Part shown: one piece after another, positions 1 to 18,016 of the stretch | How the letters are laid out: every line of letters starts with the position of its first letter | How positions within the stretch are numbered: position 1 is the first letter of the stretch | Assembly: GCA_015478945.1 (NCBI GenBank) | Contig: JABUQX010078845.1 | Coordinates: forward strand, 1-25,884 | Length of the DNA stretch: 25,884 nt | DNA from: Trachelipus rathkii | Lineage: Eukaryota; Arthropoda; Malacostraca; Isopoda; Trachelipodidae | Direction of reading: 5' to 3' | The notes under the pieces: generated by a model | What the model was told of the DNA's origin: nothing | Database searches by the model: none | Seen by the model: only the letters and a program-made list of their open reading frames with translations | Translations under genes and position numbers: made by a program

Positions 1-2
1 AC

Positions 3-999
<997 letters not shown>

Positions 1000-1090
<91 letters not shown>
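1000..1090. repeat. (AT)n microsatellite with one interruption
   Basis: Alternating T/A with a single TTT break near 1050. It abuts the RT fragment directly at 1091. Confidence 0.95.
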
Positions 1091-2160
<1,070 letters not shown>

Positions 2161-2420
2161 TTGGGAATTGTTTTTAAAGAATAGTGTACATTAGGGTTTG
2201 AAGTTTCATATCTAGTAAAGAAAAAATTATATTAACGATCCAGAATCTCAAAAATTTTAAGTATTTATTTTTAAATTATTTTCATATAAAATCCGAGATG
2301 AAGAGCAATAATGTTTTCGACAACATTCTTTTAATTAATTATTATGAATGAAATGAATGAAGTGCAAAATTAAAAAAGAAAAGAAAAGAAATTTGAAACT
2401 TTAAATGTTATGAAAAGTAA
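2161..2420. other. A+T-rich spacer, no gene seen
   Basis: No reading frame or repeat end recognised. An imperfect GAATGAAAT repeat lies near 2345-2365 and a short purine run near 2375-2392. Confidence 0.5.
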
Positions 2421-2898
<478 letters not shown>

Positions 2899-2938
2899 TA
2901 GCGACTCCAGTAACTTTGAAAAAAACCATTTATTAAGG

Positions 2939-3182
<244 letters not shown>

Positions 3183-3458
3183 TATATTATCACAGATGAA
3201 TAAGAAAGGTTAAGCAGCATTACCATCATTAGAAATGCTTTTAGGTATATTATTAGTGAGGATCTGCTTTTCGTAATTAATTCAGTATTTTTTATCATTT
3301 TTTAAGAATAGAAAATTTTATCATTAATTCAATAATGTTTAGATTGTAAAAATTATTTAGAATAATTTTTAAGAGTAATATTTAATATTGTATAATTATT
3401 TGGAATAATTTTACGAAATTTATAGTAATTTATAAGTAAGCGCTTTAAGTAAGAATGG

Positions 3459-3496
3459 TATAAAAGAGCGAGCTTTATACATATAAGCGTTCATTC
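3459..3496 (+). promoter_or_regulatory. LTR core promoter: TATA box and initiator
   Basis: TATAAAAG at 3459-3466 and TCATTC at 3491-3496, a perfect fit to the arthropod initiator TCAKTY. The initiator A (3493) is 34 bases from the first T of the TATA box, the normal spacing. Transcription of the element would start near 3493, making U3 about 308 bases long. Confidence 0.75.
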
Positions 3497-3793
3497 TTTG
3501 TTCGCCGCTCTTTATATCTGGACTCCTTGACGTGTATTACTTAAGTTTAGCGAGGATTAAAAGGTTAAGGTTAGTTATTCTCATTTCATTTCTGCAAACC
3601 TTCCTGGTACAACCTTGGATTTACTGAAGACTGCAAGAGAAAAAGGATAACAAGAACCTGAGAGAAGACTCCGCGAAATCTTGAGGACCCAAAGGAAGCT
3701 CAGGAGGAAACTTAAGAAGAAAGTAAGGAAGCCTCTATACAACGGCTCAAACGACTTGACGGGGATTCAGGAAGACAGAAGTACGCCAGAAGA

Positions 3794-3799
3794 AATAAA
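3794..3799 (+). promoter_or_regulatory. Candidate poly(A) signal in the 5' LTR
   Basis: AATAAA about 300 bases downstream of the predicted start and about 107 bases before the LTR end. In the 3' LTR the same hexamer at 6263-6268 would be the working copy. Confidence 0.45.
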
Positions 3800-3910
3800 G
3801 CCAGTAACGACCTGGGAAGTGTCACAACCCTAGATAACTACCTCAAAAGAGAGACCACACATCTGCAGGTGGGCCACGAGGGTACAAGGGACGAATTTAT
3901 GTGACATAAT

Positions 3911-3928
3911 TGGACGGCCTGTCCGGGA
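3911..3928 (+). promoter_or_regulatory. Candidate tRNA primer-binding site
   Basis: TGGACGGCCTGTCCGGGA begins four bases after the LTR end and starts with TGG, the complement of a tRNA CCA end. I cannot name the tRNA. A second AATTGG-GCCTGT block 43 bases downstream (3951-3964) resembles it and may be an alternative or older site. Confidence 0.5.
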
Positions 3929-4099
3929 GTAGATAGATTAGACACACTTAAATTGGGGGCCTGTTTTTGTGAATGATTAGTGATACCAGATTAATACACT
4001 AGAAATTTCAGAAGTGAAAATTTGGCTGGATACTTTTAAACGAATTCACCGTTTTGATTGGAAGCGTTGTATAGAACTTTGAAAACTTACGTTAAAAGA

Positions 4100-4915
4100 A
4101 TGGATTATAGCTCGTTATATAAGCTATGTCAGGAGTTAGGTTTGAAGGGTAAAGAGGCCAGAGTTTTTATAGCAGAAGAAAGAGCTGCTGAGGCCGCGAG
4201 GCGAAAAGATGAGGCCGAGAGGCGAAAAGAAGAAGCCCTTGAAAAAGAAAAAGAACGAGAGGCTATTGAGAAGAGAGCCGAGAGAGAGGCCCTCGAAAAA
4301 GAGAAGGAACGAAAGGAGCTTAAGAAACTGGAATTTTTGCTGGATATGCAATCTCCTATAGAAGTAAAGGAAAGGATGTCAGAGAGAAACTTTCCATGTT
4401 CCGAATCAGAAAAGGAACGATTAGAATACAATGAAGTCGAGTCAGATTTTGTTGACACCGCCGAGGACTCTGAAGAGGTTGCCGAAGAAAATGGTGTCGA
4501 AGTTATACAAGAATCTGAGACTTCGAGGAAACAGGAATGGTGCGGAAGAAGCGCCGAGTGTGAGGTTAATCAAGGAGACGCCCACGCGCGAGGAAATATA
4601 AAGGGAGCAAAACCACCGGACTGCACAGTCGAGAGAAAAGCTGAATCGGCAGCGTTGGGAACCGAATTAGAAAATTTAACGGGAGGGGACGAACCTCCGA
4701 AAATAGAAGATCCGCGTGATATCTTGAAAATTGACCGAAAGAGTTTGATACGACTACGGAAAGAAGACATGTCGTTAAATCGGTATATGGAACAAGGTCA
4801 GAAGATATATGACGACTACACTGGTGAATACGATATGTATCGGGAATTATTATATAGAATGGAGAAAAGCAACCGAGAAATGATAAAAAGTTGTCCTGGA
4901 TTGGAACGAATCTGA
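4100..4915 (+). pseudogene. Gag-like ORF of the LTR element, truncated or fused
   Basis: The frame opens at 4058 after a stop; its first ATG is at 4100, giving about 271 residues. It begins with a short compact segment (YSSLYKLCQELGLKGKEARV) like the small N-terminal helical module of many arthropod LTR-element Gag proteins. About 60 residues of highly charged EK/ER-rich sequence follow, almost certainly a long helix or coiled coil, then an acidic linker. No CCHC zinc knuckle and no major homology region are evident. The last part (IDRKSLIRLRKEDMSLNRY, then ELLYRMEK) looks like the linker that lies between protease and RT in Gypsy-type Pol proteins. That would mean the middle of gag and the protease were deleted. 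This last point is inference from pattern memory. The frame ends TGA at 4913-4915, inside an open +1 frame. Confidence 0.6.
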
Positions 4916-5567
4916 TTTAAGTTCGGGATTTAATGAAAAGACCCGGCACTTTGCAACTCCCTTAGTTACAGGAGATTCTGCCCACATGTGGCGTGATGTT
5001 AAGACAACCGACGGAAAGTGTTGTAAAAAGAAATTGCAAGAGAAAGGGTTGGAGTTCGATAGAGTCACCTCTAATGTAGATGACAGAAATCTTGGAGCCC
5101 ACAGAAGAATGGGAGAACGCGGTCGTAACCATAGCAGTAGAGGAAAAGATGCCACTGAAGAAGCGGACTTTAAGAATTCGCGAAAGAAGTTAGTGATGAA
5201 CGAAAATCGTTTAGATAATTTAGAAAATGAGATGCAGATACTACGATCATTGGATGAAGATTATACGTTGCAGATTTCTGCCTTAAAATATGATATGTCA
5301 AAAGAATTGACGATTGGGAAAGATGTGGAAAATAAAACTGACGAACCAGTTGATGAAAAGAATGTTTTATCGGAAGAGAAAAGATGTTGTTTAAAGGAGA
5401 GGATGGTCTTTCATCATAAAGCATCAAAGAGGACCTCCATTCGACGATCAAGAGCTCTTCGAAATGATAAGACCGAAGAATCGTTAAGAGAAGGCATCAA
5501 AATCCGAACTCGGAATGGAGGATACAAGAGTTTCGGGATAAGAAAACGTAGGAGCAGACAACCTTAG
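4887..5567 (+). pseudogene. Second frame of the LTR element, overlapping gag by +1
   Basis: This frame is open from 4887, just after a stop at 4884-4886, and runs across the end of the gag-like ORF to a stop at 5565-5567. Its first ATG is at 4986 (193 residues from there). The 29-base overlap with the upstream frame fits either programmed frameshifting or, more likely in a decayed copy, a single-base indel. The product is basic and rich in K, R and E, with a coiled-coil-like stretch (NRLDNLENEMQILRSLDED) and a basic C-terminus (SIRRSRALRN, ending RKRRSRQP). I see no enzyme motif. It may derive from the 3' end of pol, but I cannot show this. It ends 66 bases before the polypurine tract. Confidence 0.5.
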
Positions 5568-5633
5568 CAGAATTCATCTGTAAATTGTGATGAAGAAGAG
5601 AAGTACTCCCAGAATCCGTTTCTTCATCTTAAT

Positions 5634-5641
5634 AAGGGGGA
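5634..5641 (+). promoter_or_regulatory. Polypurine tract
   Basis: AAGGGGGA directly precedes the 3' LTR (first base 5642). It is the expected plus-strand primer for reverse transcription, and it fixes the LTR boundary. Confidence 0.8.
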
Positions 5642-8068
<2,427 letters not shown>

Positions 8069-9019
8069 ATGCTTAAACATGACCAATTTGTCGTGGAGCG
8101 AACAAACTGCAAAAACTGGATTAGAACCATGAGAAGAAACAAAAAAGAAAAACATTGCCAGGGAATCGGAAGCCCTGGTCCCGGCCCCTACTCATTACGG
8201 AAGAGAGGTGAGGGGGGACGGAGCTCTTTGGAGCGCATCAAACAATCTCTCCAAACTGAAGCAATGGGTTTAGATAACCCTGAAGTTCAGTCCACCGGAA
8301 CTTCAACCTCCCCTGCTGGATTGTCAGAGGAACCTTTGGATCCTCCCAACCCAGATAACCAACCACAGAAAAAAAAAGAAAGCCTCTTACAATTGTAGGG
8401 GTGCAATTAGGAGTATGTGGTCGGAGGGGGAGAATAAAGAAATTTTTTGGTGTCTCACTTACTTAGACATGAAATATTCCTAAGGAAAGGAACGAGTGAA
8501 AGAGCGAAAAAAAAAATGTTAAAAAGAAAAAAGATAGATGGGGAGAAGATAGAAAATACACCAGATATGAGATTCAGCAGCATTGCTACAAACATCAGGA
8601 TAGGAAAAACCAACATAACAAAAGAACAAATAAAGCAGATAGAGGAGGAGGTTGAAGAGTACATACAAGGAAACTTTCTGAATCAAAATGATGAAGGACC
8701 ATCAGTGGGAAGAAGGATGAATGGACACTATCCCGAAATCTGTACTTGATGGAAAGCTATTATATCGGAGAACTTATACCAACAAAAACAAATAAGAGTG
8801 AACTGTGGAAATATGTAATTGAAAAAAAGGAGTTCAATGCAAATGATTTTATGGAATATAGATTTGGAGGAAAATTTAAAAACGTGGACAGGAAAGCTAT
8901 GATTAGGCAAAAACAGTGTTTTCTTAATTTTGTTAAAGGACGAAAAGAAACAGGGAAAAGAAAAATGAAATCTACATAACCAACGAAGGAAAAGACCTTG
9001 AAGAAATAAAAATGAAGGA
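8069..9019 (+). pseudogene. LINE ORF, N-terminal part, frameshifted
   Basis: The frame starts at ATG 8069 (109 codons to 8398) with a basic beginning and a proline/serine-rich end. A frameshift near the A-run at 8371 moves the reading to a frame giving RSMWSEGENKEIFWCLTYL, which resembles the SANT/Myb-like W-x-EEN-x-EL-W-C-Y start found in some R2-like elements. Further shifts lead to a frame with RFSSIATNIRIGKTNITKEQ and IKQIEEEVEEY, then to one containing NDFMEYRFGGKFKNVDRKAM. The last readable part (NEIYITNEGKDLEEIKMK, about 8963-9016) is cleaner than in the second copy of this stretch. The sequence is cut at 9019/9020 by the foldback element. Confidence 0.7.
8840..9017 (+). repeat. Left copy of a LINE-derived direct repeat flanking the foldback element
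   Basis: Begins CAAATGATTTTATGG and ends AAAAATGAAG. It aligns with 10179-10351 at roughly 90% (about 12 substitutions and a few 1-3 base indels by eye). It is coding sequence of the LINE, not part of the inserted element. Confidence 0.9.
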
Positions 9020-10180
9020 CAGGGTCCAATATTTGGCTCGTGCTGCGCCCAATTTTCTCCCCCCGGTAAAAATGGACATAAAATTCGGAATTTTCAGCCG
9101 ATTTTGACTCTATAAACACCAAACTGTAGCTTTTTCCCTCTAAAACGTTGTTTTCTGGTATTTTTCTGTTTGTAGTCATTCTTTCAGAATTTTCAATTTT
9201 TCAAAACCCATGTTTTTGACATTTGTCGTATCAACCTCCAGAATTTTTTTTTCGAAATGACTTCAAACTTGAAATATGCATAGATGGGTTCATTTCCTAC
9301 AATTATCACATTTGCTTTTTAGATATTTTGAGTTTTGTGCTCAGCGTTGTCCAATTTTCAAACCCACTTTTTTTGAATTTTAAAATGAAAAATTGAGATA
9401 ATTTTTTTCCTGTTCTTGCGAAGAGGATGCAATTTTTAGGGCATATGTAGTCGGAAGAGATGCACATTTTTTAATTAGATAATTTCTTTGCATATGTATT
9501 AGTTTTGGATTTATTCTTGGAACAAAATTTCAAAGAAATTTTTTTTTGAAATTTTTTAAAATTTTCTTTTGAATATGCAAAAAATTTATCTAACTAAAAA
9601 AGATGCATCTCGCCCAACTTTACAAGCCCTGAAAATTTGATGTTGATCGGATGAGTAGAAAAAATAATATATAAATTTTTCACTTTTCCAAAAATTCAAA
9701 TGTTTGAAAAAGTGAAATATTGAGATATTTGTTTTTATACTTGTCTGATCAACATCAAATTTTCATGGCTTATATAGTCTGGCAAGATGCATCTTTTATA
9801 CGTAGATAAATTTTTTGTATACTCAAAAGAATTTTTTTTTAAAATTTCCAAAAATTATTTTTTTAGAAAATTTGTTCCCAGAATAAATCCAAAACTAATG
9901 CATATACAAAGAAATTATCTTAGTAAAAAAATGTGCATCTCTTCCGACTACAGATGCCCTGAAAATTTCATCTACTTCACCTAAACAAGAAAAAAATTAT
10001 CGCAATTTTTCATTTTAAAATAAAAAAAAGTGGGTATGGAAATTGGACAACGCTGAGCACAAAGCTCAAAAAATCGAAAAAAAACAAATGTAACAATTGT
10101 AGGTAATGGACCCATCTATGCATATTTCAAGTTTGAAGTTCTTTCGAAAAAAATTCTGGAAGTTGATACGACAAATGTCA
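9020..10180. mobile_element. Giant palindromic (foldback-type) element, copy 1
   Basis: A single palindrome centred at about 9697.5. The innermost stem is TTTCACTTTT (9678-9687) with AAAAGTGAAA (9708-9717). Next is a perfect 18-bp pair, 9631-9648 with 9747-9764. The arms then continue outward at about 90% identity to 9215 on the left and 10180 on the right. The left arm goes on to a terminus reading CAGGGTCCAAT at 9020; the right arm lacks the matching outer 195 bases. Each arm also contains a smaller inverted pair built on ATGCATCTC and AGCCCTGAAAATTT. No reading frame is credible inside, so it is non-autonomous. The CAGGG terminus recalls several DNA-transposon superfamilies, but I do not assign one. 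Confidence 0.85.
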
Positions 10181-10351
10181 AATGATTTTATGAAGTATAG
10201 ATTTGGAAGAAAATTTAAAAACGTGGACAGGAAAGCTATGATTAAACAAAAACAGTGTATTCTTAATTTTGTTAAAGAACGAAAAGAAACAGGGGGAAAA
10301 AATGAAATCTACATTACCAACTAAGGAAGATCTTGAAGAAATAAAAATGAA
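10179..10351 (+). repeat. Right copy of the LINE-derived direct repeat
   Basis: Counterpart of 8840-9017. It carries a two-base deletion near 10330 that introduces a stop and frameshift not present in the left copy. At its left edge the CAAA of the LINE is shared with the foldback arm, so the exact junction is ambiguous by about four bases. Confidence 0.9.
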
Positions 10352-11362
10352 AGCACAAAACATAGTTGAGAATAAAATGGAAATGACTTTAGAATTAGTA
10401 GAAAATATAAAGGAAAAACGAACCAAAGAGTGCGCAGCGGTAAAAGAAAAGAAAACAAAACAAACAAAGAAACAAGAGAGAACAAATAATAAAAAACAAG
10501 AGACTGTAACACAAATGAATAAAGAGAAAGAAATGGAAATATTGATTGATATAAAGGACCTGTATCAAAAAGAAAATCTAGACAAGGACCAAACAACAAT
10601 AATAGAAGAGGAAATAGTTGGTAGTGACATTTTGGAGGTAAAAGAGGGAAATGAGGAGAATGAAATGGAAACAGATACAGAAAATTCGGATGTAGAAGAG
10701 ATGGAAAATATAACAGATAATACAACAGAAGAACTGGAACCAGACAGAGAAAGGGAACTGATGAATGAAATATGGAATGTCCAAACAGGAAATGAAGAAT
10801 ATTGCTCAGAGGAGGAAATGTTGATAAAAATAGCAAAATACAGAGATGAAGACCTCATAAAGGGAATACAGGGCAGATGCAAAATAAAAAAATCGGAAAT
10901 TGGTTCCAAATGGAGAAATATACTAGGATAGCAGATAAAGTGCTACCAAGAATTATCCCAGCCAATTGTAGTTTGACTGAGATTAATAGACTATATTATG
11001 CAGTTGCCAGGGCAGTTGCGGACTGTATGAAAGCTAAAGTATTCAAAATCAAGAAAACCGGAGAAAAAAGGAAGAACAAAGAAAAGATACCACCGTGGAA
11101 ATATAGACTACAGCAGGAAGTAAGTAAACTAAGACAAGAGGTATCGATAATAGATACTTACCAACGTGGTGTGATAACATCAGAACAAACTATAGGAAGA
11201 GTTAAAAATATATTAAGGAAAATAAAAAACAGTGCAAAATAACCAAATAACTCAGGCCATTGCAAGTAGAAAGCTGTTAATAATAGCAAAGGCTAATAAG
11301 ATTAAAAGGTATGAGAAGAGAGAAAAAGAGAAAAAACAAAATTAGTTGTTTAAAGAGGATCA
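10181..11362 (+). pseudogene. LINE ORF, linker before the RT, frameshifted
   Basis: Resumes the LINE protein after the palindrome. After the shift at about 10320 a frame to 10931 gives a long acidic and lysine-rich segment (from LEEIKMKAQNIVENKM), ending near CSEEEMLIKIAKYRDEDLI. An overlapping frame from 10877 to 11242 gives KVLPRIIPANCSLTEINRLY and then IPPWKYRLQQEVSKLRQEV, a basic helical block typical of this LINE group ahead of the RT. A further shift after 11242 gives ASRKLLIIAKANKIKRYEKR, the usual KIRRYE-type stretch. The order agrees with intact relatives as I remember them, but the frame is broken at least three times. Confidence 0.75.
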
Positions 11363-12564
11363 GTGTCAAACCCTCCTCCCAAAGAAGAAGTGGAAAGACT
11401 CTGGAAAGGAATTTATGAAGATGAAAGAACGTTTAACAATCAAGCAGAATGGCTAAAACAAATAAAGAATAGCCAAGAAATAATTAATATTGAACAAATG
11501 GAACATGTAACAATTACAAAAAAAAAAAAAGAGATTGAAGATGTAATTAAAAAGAGTAGCAACTGGAAAACACCTGGACCAGATAGAGTTCAAAATGTAT
11601 GGCTTAAGAAAATAAGAACATTATTGGAACCGCTTACCGCTTGTTATAATAGAATTATAAATGGAAGAGAAGAAATTCCTCAGTGGTTAACAGCTGGAGA
11701 AACTGTGCTGATCCCAAAAAGCGAAGAAACTCAGAGACCTGAAAAGTATAGACCCATCACGTGTCTGCCAACCTTATATAAGGTGTTTACGGGAGTGTTG
11801 GCAAAAAGGATCCAAGAACATTTGGATAACAATAACATCATAAGCGAAGAACAAAAAGGATGTTGTAAAAATAGTTATGGAACTAAGGACCAATTACTCA
11901 TCAACAAAATGATTACAGAAAATTCGAGGAGGGCCCAGAAAAACCTAAGTATGGTATGGATAGACTATAAAAAGGCCTACGATAGTGTCCCTCACAATTG
12001 GATCAAAGAAGTTTTAAAAATATATAAAATTAGCCCTGAAATTATAAGGTTCATAGAAAATGCAATGAAGATGTGGCAAGTTAATATAAATCTCCATCAT
12101 GAAGAAGAAAAAATTAAGCGAGGAATATGCCAGGGAAACTCCATCTCTCCCTTAATATTTGTGCTTGCCATAAATCCTCTGAGCACTTTAATTAATGGTT
12201 TAGGGAATGGATATCGTATAAACTTGAGAAATGAGAAGAAACCCAAAATAATTTTCATCTTCCCAGGAATTTTAAAATGGATGACTTAAAACTCTACTCG
12301 TCAAATAGAGAAGAAACCATTAAGCAAATAGAAATCGTAAAGTTTTCTAATGACATATGCATGGAATTTGGGCTAGATAAATGTGCGTTTTTGCTACTCA
12401 AGAAAGGAAGAACAGAAAGTGAGAATATAGAAATTGAAGGAGATATAATTACAGAGTTAGAACAAGAACACGCGTATATGTATCTCGGAATAGAAGATTC
12501 AGAAAAAAATAGAAAACAACATAATGAAGTGAAAAATAAAAAAAGAAATATAGGAGAAGATTAA
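11363..12564 (+). pseudogene. LINE reverse transcriptase domain, broken at motif C
   Basis: The longest frame runs 11363-12289 (308 codons; it begins on a GTG, so this is a fragment edge and not a start). Landmarks by residue of this frame: PPPKEEVERLWKGIY at 4-18, NWKTPGPD at 67-74, EKYRPITCLPTLYK at 127-140, EEQKGCCKNSYGTKDQLL at 162-179, motif A WIDYKKAYDSVPH at 199-211 with catalytic D201 kept, and motif B GICQGNSISPLIF at 254-266 with N in place of the usual D. Near 12240 the frame slips, and motif C continues in the frame of 12277 as KMDDLKLYSS. The two catalytic aspartates remain, but the aromatic residue before MDD is K. That frame stops at 12564. RT copies target-primed LINE RNA into DNA in this family; this copy cannot work. 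Confidence 0.92.
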
Positions 12565-13705
12565 AATTAATCTTAAAATCTGAATTAAACCCCAGAAACA
12601 AGATGCAAGCCATTAACACCTTGGCGATCCCGGTACTCTCATATGGTTTTGGAATTATCGACTGGATGCAGGAAGACTTAAACAAGCTGGATGTTATGAC
12701 CAGGAAAATGCTGCACGCACACAAGATGACCTATAAAAATCAATGTGTGCCACGAATACATGTATCCAGAAAAAAAGGAGGAATGGGAGTACCCACAACA
12801 GATACAATATAAGACTGAAGTAATAGAAATTGGGAAGTATTTGAAGGGCAAAGAGGAAAGATTCATTGGATGGGTATATGAGCATGAAAGCTTGAAACCT
12901 TCATCAACTTCAATTATTAAAAAAATGAATGATTATATAAGAGATGTGAGAATTGATGAAGAAGTAAGAAACAATGAAAGTTTGGAGAGAGAAATAAAAA
13001 ATGCTAAGATAACATACAAATAGAAGGCTATGATAAGAAGTTGAAAGAACCATCCTAGCAGCCCAAGATCAAGCCCTCAGGACCAACTGGTTCAAAAAGC
13101 ACATAGAAGGGCAAAACATAACTGACAAATGCAGAATGTGCAATGAATGGTCGGAATCAGTATGTCACATATTGTCTGGATGTGAGGTTTTTGCTGCTGA
13201 GGGGCTCATACACTGAAAGACACAACAGCATATGTAGATTGATCCATTTTAGATTATGTAGAAAATTTGACATTAGAGTAAATACAGTTAACCACTGGGA
13301 ACATCACCCAAATAATATAGAAAAAAATAACAGAGTTTTAATACTTTATGACTACAATATCCCAACGTACAAGTCACTCATAAAAAAACAGATATAGTTA
13401 TCCACAACAAAACTGAAAATAATTGCTAAATCATAGAGGTCGGAGTCCCGTGGGATGGAGGCGTCTCAGCCTATGAAAGAGAAAAAGAACTAAAGTATCA
13501 AAGACTAAAATACGAACTTAAGAGAATATGGAACATTGACAACATAGAAATAGTTCCAGTCATTGTGGGAGCCACAGGAGTAATAAAGAAAAGCCTGGAG
13601 AAACATCTTGAGAGGCTCCCGGTACAGGTATCTACACTGGAGCTGAGTATGACGGTGATTAATAAAAGTTTAAGTATATTGAGAACGGTACAGGGGTATC
13701 GTTGA
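12565..13705 (+). pseudogene. LINE C-terminus: thumb, CCHC knuckle and restriction-like endonuclease
   Basis: After a shift, the frame with ATG 12603 gives INTLAIPVLSYGFGIIDW and KLDVMTRKMLHAHKM, the conserved post-RT block of this LINE group. Another shift gives VIEIGKYLKGKEERFIGW. From about 13042 comes ILAAQDQALRTNWFKKHIEG, then a CX2CX8HX4C knuckle with Cys codons at 13130, 13139 and 13181 and His at 13166. The next frame carries HWEHHPNN, and the frame to the stop at 13703-13705 carries the nuclease core: IIEVGVPWDGG, then EREKELKYQRL (the KYxxL block at 13493-13507), IVPVIVGATG and a C-terminal helix. The PD expected upstream of IIEV is not recognisable, and a stop (near 13428) splits the core. 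In intact relatives this domain nicks the target DNA. Confidence 0.88.
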
Positions 13706-13751
13706 GACACCAAGAAAAGGTCTTTGTGGTGTCTCGGGGGTTCAATCCCGA
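13704..13751 (+). other. Two abutting hairpins in the LINE 3' UTR
   Basis: GAGACACC (13704-13711) pairs with GGTGTCTC (13728-13735); the stop codon TGA (13703-13705) lies at its foot. TCGGG (13734-13738) pairs with CCCGA (13747-13751) around an 8-base loop. The two share TC at 13734-13735, so they compete or stack. In LINEs of this type the RT recognises structured 3' RNA, and this is the probable recognition element. Confidence 0.65.
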
Positions 13752-14056
13752 ATAATTGCAATTGCCCTCCTTAAATGGAGTTGTTTCCTAAAACTTCAAT
13801 AACTATATGTTTTACTTATATATTTATATATTTATTTATTTCTCAGGAAAAAAATTATATCAAGTTGACATAAAATTTTCCATCAACCCCGGTTCCTCAC
13901 AAGAGTGAAAATGTTACATAATTATAATTGAAACATCAATGATATAATTTTTACATCATCAATATATAATTTTTTATTTCTGGCGAACATACTGTATAAC
14001 GCCAAAAGTAAAACCCATTACATGTTATATTTAACTTCATAAAAGAAATATATAAA

Positions 14057-14059
<3 letters not shown>
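13752..14059. other. LINE 3' edge and A+T-rich flank, no gene seen
   Basis: The element probably ends shortly after 13760; no clean poly(A) or simple tail marks the end. TTTATATATTTATTTATT follows at about 13822-13841. There is no reading frame of interest. Confidence 0.5.

Positions 14060-18016
<3,957 letters not shown>

Larger units (their letters stand above)
3185..3906 (+). repeat. 5' LTR
   Basis: Matches 5642-6374 base for base over most of its length. Relative to the 3' copy it lacks a 12-base A+T segment (after 3421) and differs at about 3497, 3525 and 3541. From about 3840 to its end at 3906 the match becomes much poorer. It ends GTGACA, followed by the candidate primer-binding site. 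Confidence 0.92.

Noticed and set aside
4129..4770. Minus-strand Ser/Phe-rich frames opposite the gag-like ORF
   Set aside because: They mirror the Glu/Lys/Arg-rich plus-strand coding sequence and have no motif of their own.
8760..9179. 139-codon minus-strand frame across the LINE/foldback junction
   Set aside because: It spans the antisense of LINE coding sequence and the palindrome arm, so it is a chimera by chance.
9787..9984. 65-codon frame inside the palindrome
   Set aside because: It lies in the right arm of a foldback element made of A/T-rich inverted repeats, with no support as a protein.
10321..10836. 171-codon Leu/Phe/Pro-rich minus-strand frame
   Set aside because: It is the antisense shadow of the acidic, lysine-rich LINE linker.
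13734..13751. tRNA T-arm or RNA polymerase III B box (GGTTCAATCCC)
   Set aside because: The loop is 8 bases, no A box or cloverleaf is found upstream, and the site lies in the LINE 3' UTR. I treat it as a LINE RNA hairpin.
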